A stretch of DNA of 45,776 nucleotides from contig CASDPF010000019.1 in assembly GCA_949282215.1 (NCBI GenBank), forward strand, positions 1 through 45,776, given 5' to 3'. Numbering within the stretch: position 1 is the stretch's first letter; the number at the start of each line of letters is the position of its first letter. The position numbers and the translations under genes are program-made. This document shows positions 34,507 through 42,667 of this stretch, piece by piece. Below the pieces are notes generated by a model that had not been told where the DNA came from, made no database searches, and saw only the letters and a list, made by a program, of their open reading frames with translations. The DNA comes from an uncultured bacterium. GTDB lineage: Bacteria > Cyanobacteriota > Vampirovibrionia > Gastranaerophilales > Gastranaerophilaceae.

Positions 34507-36091
34507 TAATATCAGGATTTGTTAAGTAATCCTCATATTTGCTTCTGCTGTTGATGTATCCGTTAGGTGAAATTTCGATTATTCTGTCTGCAACTGTTTG
34601 AATGAATTGATAATCCTGTGATGTAAACAGAACAGTTCCGGTATAATCAATTAAAGAATTATTCAATGCCGTGATAGATTCCAAATCAAGGTGGTTTGTA
34701 GGTTCATCAAAAATCATTACATTTGATTCTTCTATCATCATTTTGGCTAAAATACAGCGAACTTTCTCTCCGCCTGATAGAACATTTACTTTCTTATCTG
34801 CATCATCGCCTGAGAAAAGCATTCTGCCCAAATATCCGCGTAAAAAGTTTACGTGCTGGTCAGGAGAATATTGTGCAAGCCACTGCATAATCGTCTTATC
34901 TGAGTCAAAATAAAAGTTGTTATCTTTCGGGAAGTAAGATTTTGTAGCTGTAACGCCCCATTTCACTTCGCCCGAATCAGGTTCTATATTGCCCATTAAA
35001 ATCTCAAATAATGTTGTAATAATTAACGGGTCTTTTGCTATGAAGGCAATTTTTTCACCTTGGTAGACTTCAAAACTAAAGTTCTTGAACAAAACTTCAC
35101 CGTCAACAGACTTCGTAAGTTTATCTACAGTAAGCACGTCTTTCCCGGGAATTTTTTGATAATTAAATCTAATTCTCGGATATTGTCGGGAAGATGGTTT
35201 GATTTCTTCAAGAGAAAGTTTATCAAGCATATTTTTTCTTGAAGTTGCTTGTTTTGCCTTAGATGCATTTGCACTAAATCTTGCAATGAAGGCTTTCAAT
35301 TCTTCCATTTTTTCTTCGGTCTTTTTATTTTGTTCTTCTTTTTGTTTTTTAATTAATTGGCTAGCCTCAGACCAGAATGAATAGTTACCCGTATATAGCT
35401 GAATGTTTTTATAATCAATATCTGCCATATGAGTACAGACTCTGTCTAAAAATTTTCTGTCATGTGATACGACTATTACAAGGTTTGGAAAATCAATCAA
35501 AAATTCTTCCAGCCAAGTAATAGTATTGATATCCAAGTGGTTTGTAGGCTCGTCAAGCAAAAGAATATCAGGATTTCCGAACAATGCTTGAGCAAGTAAT
35601 ACTCTTACCTTTTCACTGCCGGCAAGATCTTTCATTTGTGAATAATGAAGTTCATCAGGGATTCCGAGTTCTGATAATAGAGTCGCAGCCATAGATTCAG
35701 CCTGCCAACCATCTAACTCTGCAAATTCTTCTTCTAAATGTGCTGCCTTAATTCCGTCTTCATCATTGAAATCAGGTTTTGCATATAACGCATCACGCTC
35801 TTTCATTATGTCATATAACTTTTTATGTCCCATAATTACAGTATCAATTACACTGTATTCATCAAATTCAAAGTGGTTTTGTTTTAATACTGCTATTCTT
35901 TGTCCTTTTGAAATATTAACTTCCCCTGAGGTTGGTTCAATTTCGCCTGAGATGACTCTTAAAAGTGTACTTTTTCCTGCTCCGTTTGCACCTATTACTC
36001 CGTAGCAGTTTCCGGGTACAAATTTTATTGAAACATTTTCAAATAATGTTTGTGAACCAAAACGAACTGTTAATTTATTTGTTGTTATCAT
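34463..36091 (-). CDS. ABC-F family ATP-binding protein (YbiT-like)
   Basis: About 543 residues from the ATG at 36091 (AAGGAA upstream); an upstream in-frame start adds 22 residues and has no SD. Two ABC domains are present: the first Walker A is GANGAGKST with LAGSEKVRVLLAQAL and LLLDEPTNHLD. The second has LSGGEKVRCILAKMM and MIFDEPTNHLD but a degenerate Walker A (AFIAKDPLIITTLF). The inter-domain linker (about 240-310) is basic and helical as in ribosome-binding ABC-F proteins. There is no membrane domain. It likely acts on stalled or antibiotic-bound ribosomes. Confidence 0.9.
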   Translation of the reverse strand: MITTNKLTVRFGSQTLFENVSIKFVPGNCYGVIGANGAGKSTLLRVISGEIEPTSGEVNISKGQRIAVLKQNHFEFDEYSVIDTVIMGHKKLYDIMKERDALYAKPDFNDEDGIKAAHLEEEFAELDGWQAESMAATLLSELGIPDELHYSQMKDLAGSEKVRVLLAQALFGNPDILLLDEPTNHLDINTITWLEEFLIDFPNLVIVVSHDRKFLDRVCTHMADIDYKNIQLYTGNYSFWSEASQLIKKQKEEQNKKTEEKMEELKAFIARFSANASKAKQATSRKNMLDKLSLEEIKPSSRQYPRIRFNYQKIPGKDVLTVDKLTKSVDGEVLFKNFSFEVYQGEKIAFIAKDPLIITTLFEILMGNIEPDSGEVKWGVTATKSYFPKDNNFYFDSDKTIMQWLAQYSPDQHVNFLRGYLGRMLFSGDDADKKVNVLSGGEKVRCILAKMMIEESNVMIFDEPTNHLDLESITALNNSLIDYTGTVLFTSQDYQFIQTVADRIIEISPNGYINSRSKYEDYLTNPDIIKRRNDLYKMAVKK

Positions 36092-36150
36092 TTGTATTTC
36101 CTTATTTATAAGTATTCGACAAGTGTATGAACATTGTAGCACAAAAATAC

Positions 36151-36203
36151 TTGACAAATTGTTAGTCTTGCCTTACAATATATTTTGTTAGTTAAGCCTA
36201 ACA
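36151..36203 (+). promoter_or_regulatory. Promoter with two DtxR-type operators upstream of DUF2023-like gene
   Basis: TTGACA (36151-36156) and TACAAT (36174-36179) are separated by 17 bp. Operator 1 (36160-36177) is TGTTAG-N6-CTTACA, filling the spacer and the -10. Operator 2 (36186-36203) is TGTTAG-TTAAGC-CTAACA, a perfect 6-bp inverted repeat near the transcription start. Both match the DtxR/IdeR-type iron box core (TTAGG-type halves) and the operator at 38248. Metal-dependent repression of the gene at 36218 is the straightforward prediction. Confidence 0.75.
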
Positions 36204-36217
36204 TAAATGAGGGTTAA

Positions 36218-36676
36218 TTGATGAGAATAAATAACGTAAGTTTGTATAGAAGTTTATATTGCGGAAGTTCTGCAATTACACTCCCTTTTGGCAATGCAGC
36301 TTCCGCAAATCCTGCGATGGTGAAGGCTGAATATGCAGACTTACGTGTTTTTCATCACCATATATATGAGTATAAAAAAGGGATAAGAAATCTTATTTTA
36401 ACTACAGAAAAAGGCATTTACCGTGATAATATTGAAAAACGGCTTCAAAATGAAAATATAGATTATGTTGTACATGATATCGGTAATGGAAAGATAAATG
36501 TTTATTTTGGGGAAAAACCTTGTGTTGATGTTGTTAGAACTCTCAATCCAAAGTTAAACAAGTTGACACCTGAGCAGGATTTTATACTAGGCATAATGCT
36601 TGGTTATGACAGGGTCAGACAATGTGAAAGATATTTAAATATGAAAGAAAAAGTTATTAATCTAAAAAAATCCTAA
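36218..36676 (+). CDS. DUF2023-like protein, predicted metal-regulated
   Basis: A 152-residue protein; an in-frame second ATG is immediately downstream. RVFHHHIYEYKKGIRNLILTT (about 44-64) matches the start of the DUF2023 fold as I recall it, small homodimeric proteins of unknown function often associated with iron-regulated flavodoxin loci. The remainder has the LTPEQDFILGIMLGYD helix. The N-terminal 35 residues (TLPFGNAASANPAM) look like an added segment. The DtxR-type operators upstream support a role in iron or manganese limitation. The family call rests on one motif. A terminator follows. Confidence 0.6.
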   Translation: MMRINNVSLYRSLYCGSSAITLPFGNAASANPAMVKAEYADLRVFHHHIYEYKKGIRNLILTTEKGIYRDNIEKRLQNENIDYVVHDIGNGKINVYFGEKPCVDVVRTLNPKLNKLTPEQDFILGIMLGYDRVRQCERYLNMKEKVINLKKS

Positions 36677-36712
36677 CTTATTGTTTATCATATTATTAAC
36701 ACTATTGATTGT

Positions 36713-36742
36713 GCTTGTCTGAATTTTTAGACAAGCTTTTTA
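36713..36742 (+). terminator. Rho-independent terminator
   Basis: GCTTGTCT / AGACAAGC with an 8-base loop followed by a T run, 37 bp after the DUF2023-like gene and just before the convergent gene end at 36768. Confidence 0.88.
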
Positions 36743-36767
36743 TTATTTTTGAATAAAGTTTACTTGA

Positions 36768-37787
36768 CTAATTTTTGTCGGAATACGGTTTACCGTTTCT
36801 ATAACCAATACCTGCTCTATAACCAGATACTGAATACATAATCGGTAATGCAGGTTCAATCCATTTTAGTCCTGACATAACCGCTACTGTTGCAATATCA
36901 TCTGTGTGTAAGCCAATATCTAGCGGTTCAGGTTTTCTTTCATCAAACAGGTGTTCTTTTTTATGTTTATGACCGTGTTCAAACATAGGATTAATAATTT
37001 TATTTCCTATAAGATTTGCGATTGTACTGCCTCCGATTACGCCTGTTGCAATAATTCCGCCTATCATTCCTATTGCACGGGATGCTTTTGAGCGGATATT
37101 GAGTTTTTCCATTATTGCAAGAGCTCCGCCTGCACCGATGTTACATAAGAATATATTTGCAAGATATTGGTATGAACCTTCTTTTATTTTATCGGGAATT
37201 TTCTTTTTCCATTTATCGTTTGTGAGTTTATCACCGATTATTCCGCCAGCAATCCCGCCTAGGACAGGAATTAAGCCAAAAACAGAGAGTCTGCCGATTT
37301 CTGAAAAAATTTCTTTTGAATCTATATTTTCTGGATCAGGTATAAGTTTGTTTAATAGTTCTTTTCCGTTTTTGTTATTTTCAAAGTTTTTGAATAAAGT
37401 TTTTACTTCTTTATATTTTAGAATATTTTCTTTGGCTTTCTCTAAAATGAGTTTTGATTTTTCATCAATTTGATTTTTTTTCAAAAAATCATCTACAAGT
37501 CCTGTTGCATCTTTTTTTAATTCTTTTATTGATTTAGGGATTTCATCTGCATCTTTAAAAAGTTTGTTGGTTATTTTAGGTGCAGCAAGGGCTGAAGCTA
37601 CTGTAAATGCCATTGTAGTACCTATTCTGATTGCGGCTTTTTTACGTTTTTTTTGCGGTGTGTTTATAATTTCTTTTGTTGTATATGCAGCAGCTCCTGC
37701 TGTAAGTATTGTTGGAACTGCATTATGGAACTTTGCAACCAACATCGGTTGGTCGAGAAATTTACCTGCTATTTTTAGTGTATTCAT
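36768..37787 (-). CDS. Membrane protein with His cluster, in dtxR operon
   Basis: A 339-residue protein with several glycine-rich hydrophobic segments (about 24-36, 50-66, 168-190, 215-235 and 240-262, for example VFGLIPVLGGIAGGIIGDKL) and a soluble charged region at 75-160. A cytoplasmic or periplasmic His cluster FEHGHKHKKEHLFDE (about 274-288) could bind metal. It starts 2 bp after dtxR and is read with it, so expression should be metal-controlled. No transporter family was recognised; the glycine-zipper segments resemble those of other lineage-specific membrane proteins in the window. A metal-handling role is inference. Confidence 0.6.
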   Translation of the reverse strand: MNTLKIAGKFLDQPMLVAKFHNAVPTILTAGAAAYTTKEIINTPQKKRKKAAIRIGTTMAFTVASALAAPKITNKLFKDADEIPKSIKELKKDATGLVDDFLKKNQIDEKSKLILEKAKENILKYKEVKTLFKNFENNKNGKELLNKLIPDPENIDSKEIFSEIGRLSVFGLIPVLGGIAGGIIGDKLTNDKWKKKIPDKIKEGSYQYLANIFLCNIGAGGALAIMEKLNIRSKASRAIGMIGGIIATGVIGGSTIANLIGNKIINPMFEHGHKHKKEHLFDERKPEPLDIGLHTDDIATVAVMSGLKWIEPALPIMYSVSGYRAGIGYRNGKPYSDKN

Positions 37788-37789
37788 TT

Positions 37790-38218
37790 TTACTTGTCTC
37801 TATAATATTTTTTAAATTCTTCTGTATATTCGGGGTGGTTTTGATGAAAATTTCTCAAGTCTGTAAATCTGTCAAAAACTTTCTCTGAAATTATATGCTC
37901 AATTTTACAAGCGGTTTGTGCTGCTTCATTTGAATCAAGTCCCATAATCTCTTCAAAAAAGTATTGAAGTGCATTATGTTTTTCAATCACCTCTATAGCT
38001 TTTTTACGACCGTTTTCTGTCATAGAAATCATGTCGTATCTGCCGTAATTTATTAAGTTTTTATTTGCCAGTTTTTTCAAGGCTTCCGTGACGGATGCCC
38101 GACTTACATTAAGTTCTCTTGAGATATCTATTGCTCGGACTTTTTCATTTTTGTCTATGTAGTTATAAATTACTTCCAGATAATCTTCAAGGCTGGAACT
38201 TAATTTTTCTTTTATCAC
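37790..38218 (-). CDS. DtxR/MntR-family metal-dependent regulator
   Basis: 142 residues from the GTG at 38218, which has GGAG 6 bp upstream; a TTG at 38230 is an alternative. The winged helix (about 1-60) has SLEDYLEVIYNYI and the recognition region ISRELNVSRASVTEALKKL. The dimerisation/metal domain (about 65-125) has ENGRKKAIEVIEKHNALQYFF and CKIEHIISEKV, with Cys, Glu and His in the usual metal-ligand positions. There is no SH3-like third domain, as in MntR and short DtxR proteins. It should repress its own promoter through the operator at 38248. Confidence 0.88.
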   Translation of the reverse strand: MIKEKLSSSLEDYLEVIYNYIDKNEKVRAIDISRELNVSRASVTEALKKLANKNLINYGRYDMISMTENGRKKAIEVIEKHNALQYFFEEIMGLDSNEAAQTACKIEHIISEKVFDRFTDLRNFHQNHPEYTEEFKKYYRDK

Positions 38219-38245
38219 TGCCGACTCCAAATTTCTTACAAATTG

Positions 38246-38274
38246 ATTGTAAGGCTAACCTAACAAATTGTCAA
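38246..38274 (-). promoter_or_regulatory. dtxR promoter overlapped by DtxR-type operator
   Basis: On the minus strand TTGACA (38274-38269) and TACAAT (38251-38246) are separated by 17 bp. The spacer holds TGTTAG-GTTAGC-CTTACA (38248-38265), which contains TTAGGTTAGCCT, nearly the classical DtxR iron box half plus centre. The layout is the same as operator 1 at 36160. Confidence 0.78.
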
Positions 38275-38277
38275 GTG

Positions 38278-39411
38278 TTATTTTATTTGTGAAGCATTTG
38301 TTTCTGCTGGTTTTTTCTTTAGGCTTTTGTATAGAGCATTAGCCAAAACTCCTACTACAAGAAGGCCTGCGGCTATAATTATTCCATGTTTTGTTTTAAA
38401 TTCTTTTTTAGGACTTTTAGCCCAATTTTTTATAAAGAATAGTTCTTCGGCATTATCGTAGAATAATTTGTTTGAAATAGTTTCCCCATTTGTTCCGAAA
38501 GTATTTTTGATTGAATTTTTTATCTGTTTAACATTTTCCCCGTAATAGGCAGGGTCATAGAGTCCGTCTGCACCAAACCTTCCTATTGGAGCGTCAGTTC
38601 CAAACAATAGGCGGGAAGTCATATCTCCTTTGCTTGTGTTTTGGAGTTTTTTCAAGGTTTCTGTTATGGTATTTTTCTCAGCCGAGTTACAGTCAACCCA
38701 TGAGATGTCGGCATATATTGTAGCATCCCCGTTATTTATTGAATCCAATAAGACTTTTATTGCTCTTGAGTGTGAGTCTTCGCCTGCTCCAAGGTGGGCA
38801 AGGATCATCGGAACTTTCGGATGTCGTTTTGCGAGTTCATATATTTGTTCAGGTGATGAGTATTGACATCCTGAGGCGTCACAGTGGAAAAGACATGGGA
38901 GATTATTTTTTTCTGCGACTTTCATATAGTCATCATATTTAGCATCGTTTGCAGCAAGTTTCATGTGTAATGGATGGAATTTAAGTCCGTAAAATTTACC
39001 TTCTTTTAAGATTGTCCTGATATTATCAGCATTTTGAGTTTTATCGGGTTGACATACCGCCAGAGGTTTTAAAAGCGGATTTGAATTTGAAATATTAAGC
39101 ATTTCTCTGTTGCCGTCAATTTCATTCAGGAATGTTTTTGATAATCCTTTTTCCTGTAACTTTCCTTCCATTTCAGGACTTATGTTATCTATACAATTAA
39201 GGTTTGAAACTAATACTTTTTCAAGTGTATCTTGTCCATCGTTAATTGAATTAGAAGTAATCTGATTAAAGTGCCTTGCTTCAAACTTATCGCATGTATT
39301 ATTTAATCCGTCTGCAAATGTACCTACATGTGTGTGTGCATCAATTATTTTACCGCTGAAGATTACATTGTTAGCATAATTTGTGCGTAAAGAAATATTT
39401 TGTACTTTCAT
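38278..39411 (-). CDS. Membrane-anchored amidohydrolase (TIM-barrel)
   Basis: A 377-residue metal-dependent hydrolase of the amidohydrolase-2 type. Metal ligands are His26 and His28 in IIDAHTHVG, with later ligands in LKFHP, LFHCDASG and LAHLGAG, and the catalytic Asp in LLFGTDAPIG. After the barrel (about residue 330) a single membrane helix HGIIIAAGLLVVGVLANAL and a Lys-rich tail anchor it by its C-terminus. The N-terminus has an added 20 residues with VIFSGK before the first barrel strand. A shorter, unanchored paralog lies at 43658. Substrate unknown. Confidence 0.8.
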   Translation of the reverse strand: MKVQNISLRTNYANNVIFSGKIIDAHTHVGTFADGLNNTCDKFEARHFNQITSNSINDGQDTLEKVLVSNLNCIDNISPEMEGKLQEKGLSKTFLNEIDGNREMLNISNSNPLLKPLAVCQPDKTQNADNIRTILKEGKFYGLKFHPLHMKLAANDAKYDDYMKVAEKNNLPCLFHCDASGCQYSSPEQIYELAKRHPKVPMILAHLGAGEDSHSRAIKVLLDSINNGDATIYADISWVDCNSAEKNTITETLKKLQNTSKGDMTSRLLFGTDAPIGRFGADGLYDPAYYGENVKQIKNSIKNTFGTNGETISNKLFYDNAEELFFIKNWAKSPKKEFKTKHGIIIAAGLLVVGVLANALYKSLKKKPAETNASQIK

Positions 39412-39453
39412 AATTTTAGAGACCTTTCATTTAATATTTAGAACATAAAATTT

Positions 39454-39930
39454 TTAATTGCAATACTCCATTATGTAATCGTCCATAACAAAATTATTGC
39501 CTATGTCGGTTACTACCGAATTGATAATTTTAAACCCCCATTTTTTATATGCATTAATCGAATGGATATTATTTTTATTGACTGTAAGAGTTATTTTTTG
39601 CCCGTTTGCTATTTCTTTAATTTTTTCAAATGCTTTTGTACCTATGCCTTGGTGTCGGTATGTGCCGTAGATATATAGTTTTGATAGAAATATGTGGTCT
39701 TTTTTATCAGAAAGCCCAAAATATCCTATATTTTCATTATCTTTTTTTATTAGGTAATAAGTATAATTTTCGTTTTGGATTTGGTTTTTGATAGCTGTTT
39801 CGGATTGAAATTTGTCTACCATATAATCAATTTGTTCAGGTGATAAAATTACAGGCCAGTATTCATGCCATATTTTTGAGGCAAGAGATGCAAGTTCTTT
39901 AATATTTTCTGCTTTTATAATTTCTATCAT
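39454..39930 (-). CDS. GNAT-family N-acetyltransferase
   Basis: About 158 residues from the ATG at 39930, which overlaps the stop of the thioesterase gene as ATGA; an in-frame start further up adds 8 residues. The acetyl-CoA site is LYIYGTYRHQGIGTKAFEKI (about residues 85-104), the R/Q-x-x-G-x-G/A P-loop, followed by VNKNNIHSINAYKKWGF, the usual motif B. It acetylates an amine on an unknown small molecule or protein. Translational coupling to the acyl-ACP thioesterase gene suggests coexpression. Confidence 0.85.
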   Translation of the reverse strand: MIEIIKAENIKELASLASKIWHEYWPVILSPEQIDYMVDKFQSETAIKNQIQNENYTYYLIKKDNENIGYFGLSDKKDHIFLSKLYIYGTYRHQGIGTKAFEKIKEIANGQKITLTVNKNNIHSINAYKKWGFKIINSVVTDIGNNFVMDDYIMEYCN

Positions 39931-40664
39931 ACCCACCTGCATTGAATTAGACATAATTCTTCTTGTGTTTCAGCATTTTTTAATAAATGAATTGTTGTGT
40001 TATCTCTGATTTCTACTTGAGAGATAAGTTTTTCTTCGAATTTGATTTCTTTTTTATAAATCATATCAAGGGTTTTAATTTTATGAGTTGATTTGAATTC
40101 AAAACTTAAAGGTTCAAATGCCCAGATTATGTAGTTTCCGTTATTTGCGTGCTTATTTACGTCAAGATCGTTGTATCTTACTTCAAATTCTTTTTCTGCA
40201 TCAATTTTTATAGGAGGTTTTATTTTGTCAAAACTTAAATCATCCTCTTTCTTTTCATAAGGAGGCATTCCGGGATTGTTTTCAAGACCTATGTTTATTG
40301 GGATAAGGTTTCTTGAGGAGATGTCTACTAATGACCAGATACTGGCAATTCTTCCGAGAAGTTTGTCGCCTTCCCAAAATTCAAAATCACGGTATGCAAA
40401 AAGTTTTTGATACCCTCTTGGTTGAGTTTTAAGAGTAAGATTTTCAATATTAATCGGATATTCTTCAAATTCCATGTGATATTTCAGCAGGAACCAGGCT
40501 ATGTTTTTGGGTGTGATAAAAGAATAGCCAAAACCCATATCTTCAGCATTTTTGCTTGCAATATCCTGTAAATAATTCAATAAAGAAAATGGCTTTAATG
40601 TCTGATTATAATCCATTTCAGAATATTTGACTTTAATTTCTTCTCTATAACCGCCTGTAATCAT
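39927..40664 (-). CDS. Acyl-ACP thioesterase (FatA-type)
   Basis: A 245-residue double-hotdog protein of the bacterial/plant acyl-ACP thioesterase family. The first hotdog has YSEMDYNQTLKPFSLLNYLQ (about 14-33) and FLLKYHMEFEEYP; the second has the catalytic-region FEVRYNDLDVNKHANNGNYI (about 161-180) with Asn/His. It releases free fatty acids from ACP during lipid synthesis. It is the first gene of a two-gene unit with the GNAT. A second possible function is release of acyl chains for the envelope lipids encoded in the window; that is inference. Confidence 0.88.
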   Translation of the reverse strand: MITGGYREEIKVKYSEMDYNQTLKPFSLLNYLQDIASKNAEDMGFGYSFITPKNIAWFLLKYHMEFEEYPINIENLTLKTQPRGYQKLFAYRDFEFWEGDKLLGRIASIWSLVDISSRNLIPINIGLENNPGMPPYEKKEDDLSFDKIKPPIKIDAEKEFEVRYNDLDVNKHANNGNYIIWAFEPLSFEFKSTHKIKTLDMIYKKEIKFEEKLISQVEIRDNTTIHLLKNAETQEELCLIQCRWV

Positions 40665-40785
40665 AGGTTTATTCTATCATATATTTTTTTTTCAGGCGGA
40701 TTGTTAAATTTTGGTTAAAAAATTAAGGTTTTTTATAAAACAGATAAATAATATAAATGTGGTTGATGAGAGCCGCTAAAGATTA

Positions 40786-40803
40786 GCCGACTCGGCAAGC
40801 CGA
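40786..40803 (+). promoter_or_regulatory. Tandem GCCGA/TCGGC dyad upstream of hsp20
   Basis: GCCGA-C-TCGGC-AA-GCCGA lies about 30 bp before the hsp20 start in AT-rich DNA. It could be an operator or an alternative-folding element in the 5' untranslated region, for example a thermosensor. It does not match the CIRCE element. Confidence 0.35.
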
Positions 40804-40832
40804 TTAAAGTTAAATTGAAAGGAGTGTTGAGT

Positions 40833-41288
40833 ATGAGATTTTTAGTAAAGAAAGCACCGGACAATTTTATAAAATCCGTTAATGATGAAATTAATTCAAT
40901 TTTGAGCAGACATTTTGACAATTATTATCCTGATTACGGATTTGAAGAAGAAATTGATAAGATGTCTATGCCTGTAGAAATTACTGAAAAGGAAAAGGAT
41001 TATGAAGTTCGTGCTGAATTACCGGGTGTTAAAAAAGAAGATTTAGATATTGATATTGAAAAGAATTCAATCACTATCAATGCTAAAAAAGAAGAAGAAT
41101 CAAAAGAGGATGTAAAAGGATATAAAAAATCAGAATTCAGGTATGGTGAATTTTCAAGAACTGTTTACTTCCCTCAAGAAATTGATATTGATAAAGCTGA
41201 AGCAAAACTTGAACATGGCGTATTGAAAATTTATGCTCCAAAACGTTATATAGAAAAAGAATCCGTAAAAAAACTTGCGGTAAAATAA
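40833..41288 (+). CDS. Hsp20/alpha-crystallin small heat-shock protein
   Basis: 151 residues from the ATG at 40833, preceded by GGAG; an upstream TTG would add 6 residues that encode the SD itself. The alpha-crystallin domain spans about residues 44-140: PVEITEKEKDYEVRAELPGV, ITINAKKEEE, the loop FRYGEFSRTVYFPQEID and the signature LEHGVLKIYAPK. The C-terminal tail has only LAV as a candidate IxI motif. ATP-independent holdase chaperone forming oligomers in the cytoplasm. Monocistronic, with a terminator downstream. Confidence 0.93.
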   Translation: MRFLVKKAPDNFIKSVNDEINSILSRHFDNYYPDYGFEEEIDKMSMPVEITEKEKDYEVRAELPGVKKEDLDIDIEKNSITINAKKEEESKEDVKGYKKSEFRYGEFSRTVYFPQEIDIDKAEAKLEHGVLKIYAPKRYIEKESVKKLAVK

Positions 41289-41311
41289 TAAATATTCCTC
41301 CAATCTAAGGC

Positions 41312-41348
41312 AAATAGCAGACATTATAAATTAATGTCTGCTATTTTT
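41312..41348. terminator. Rho-independent terminator between hsp20 and DUF262 gene
   Basis: AAATAGCAGACATTA pairs with TAATGTCTGCTATTT across a short AT loop, with T run and A run on the two sides, serving both convergent genes. Confidence 0.87.
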
Positions 41349-41365
41349 GTTTGGTATATTTATTT

Positions 41366-42457
41366 CTAAGAATTTTTTAAAATATTTTCAATTTCTTCTT
41401 TCCATTTGCTAATACGATATTTGACTGCTTTTTTACTCATTTTTTTATAACAAGGACGCATGTTATCATCTTGTAAAACAAGGTCTTCATATCTTTTTTT
41501 AATTTTGTCTTTGTATCTGATGATTAATTCTGAGTCAAAATCCGTAAAACCAAGCATTTGCATATCATAAACGGATTTTGATAATGATTTGTAATTAATT
41601 TTTTGTATTTTATTTTTGTTATCGCAGTATTTAAATGCATTAGTACCAAATACTGCAATGCTTAAATCAACAGCTTTTTTAAATTTTAAAACAATTTCAT
41701 TGGTTTGAATTGTAAAAGTTTCGTCAGAAACTTCATTCAGTTTGATTTTATCATTTAAATAATCATCTAAAAATACTTTGATATCAGGTTTATAATTATC
41801 AAAATTTTCATAAAAAGCGAAAAATCTTAAAACATATTCCTCTTTTTCCATTCTATCAATTTCTTTATTTTTAAATATTTTATTAAATCCTTCATATTTG
41901 GTTAATTTTTGTATTAATGTATTAAATTTTCCTTGATATATGCAATTTCTTATTTCTTGCGGATTTAGTCTGGTAGCTCCTGTGTTAAATCTTTTAAAAA
42001 TTTCATATAAAATATTCTTATCATTCACGTTAACAATTTTAACTATATTTAGATTATAGTTTAAAATTTTGTTTTTATCTTTGTCCGGTAAAGAGTAAAA
42101 ATAAAAACCATTCCACTTTGATTTAGGTATAGATATTTTAAATTCATTGTTGATAAATTTTTTAATCGTTGTTAATCTTTGTTGTCCGTCAATAACTAAT
42201 TCTTTATTATCATTATGCTCTAAATAAGTGTAAATAGTCGATATTGGCAAACCCATTAAAATACTATCAATTAAACTTGATTTTTGTTGTTTGGACCATA
42301 CAAAGTGTCTTTGAAATACTGGGTTTATTACATACTTGTTTGTATTTTTGATATATTCTACGTTAATTGAATAAGGAATTGATATAACACTGTATGTATC
42401 TAAATCATTCTTTGATTCAATAATTTTTTCTTTATCTTTAATAATTATTTTTTCCAC
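41366..42457 (-). CDS. DUF262 (GmrSD-like N-terminal) protein
   Basis: 363 residues from the GTG at 42457 (AAGGAG 6 bp upstream); an ATG at 42487 would add 10 residues that encode the SD. The DUF262 core is VFQRHFVWSKQQKSSLIDSI (about 48-67), GLPISTIYTY, then the invariant VIDGQQRLTTIKKF (about 87-100), and FKRFNTGATRLNPQEIRNC (about 155-173). DUF262 proteins are ParB-like NTPases/nucleases found in phage-defence and restriction systems such as GmrSD. This solitary form lacks the DUF1524 HNH nuclease domain. It is divergent from DUF2971. Confidence 0.8.
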   Translation of the reverse strand: MEKIIIKDKEKIIESKNDLDTYSVISIPYSINVEYIKNTNKYVINPVFQRHFVWSKQQKSSLIDSILMGLPISTIYTYLEHNDNKELVIDGQQRLTTIKKFINNEFKISIPKSKWNGFYFYSLPDKDKNKILNYNLNIVKIVNVNDKNILYEIFKRFNTGATRLNPQEIRNCIYQGKFNTLIQKLTKYEGFNKIFKNKEIDRMEKEEYVLRFFAFYENFDNYKPDIKVFLDDYLNDKIKLNEVSDETFTIQTNEIVLKFKKAVDLSIAVFGTNAFKYCDNKNKIQKINYKSLSKSVYDMQMLGFTDFDSELIIRYKDKIKKRYEDLVLQDDNMRPCYKKMSKKAVKYRISKWKEEIENILKNS

Positions 42458-42667
42458 AGCATACTCCTTTTTTACAAATGTTATCATAAAAATAAAAAGA
42501 GGGCACCCTGTTTTAATAAATATTTTTTATAGTTAAGAACAAATATTATTATGAAGCTTAATTTTTTACTAATAAATGCAGTCTAAAATTTTTATTTAGT
42601 GAAAATTAATCAATATACAAAAATATGTTATAATATTAATAGAGATATTGTTGCTTGGAGATGAGAA

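Noticed and set aside
38278-39411. TatD-type DNase
   Set aside because: The motif order and spacing (IIDAHTHVG, LKFHP, FHCDASG, LAHLG, FGTDAP) fit amidohydrolase-2 enzymes better than TatD.
40786-40803. CIRCE (HrcA) operator before hsp20
   Set aside because: CIRCE is TTAGCACTC-N9-GAGTGCTAA; only TTAGC is shared and spacing does not fit.
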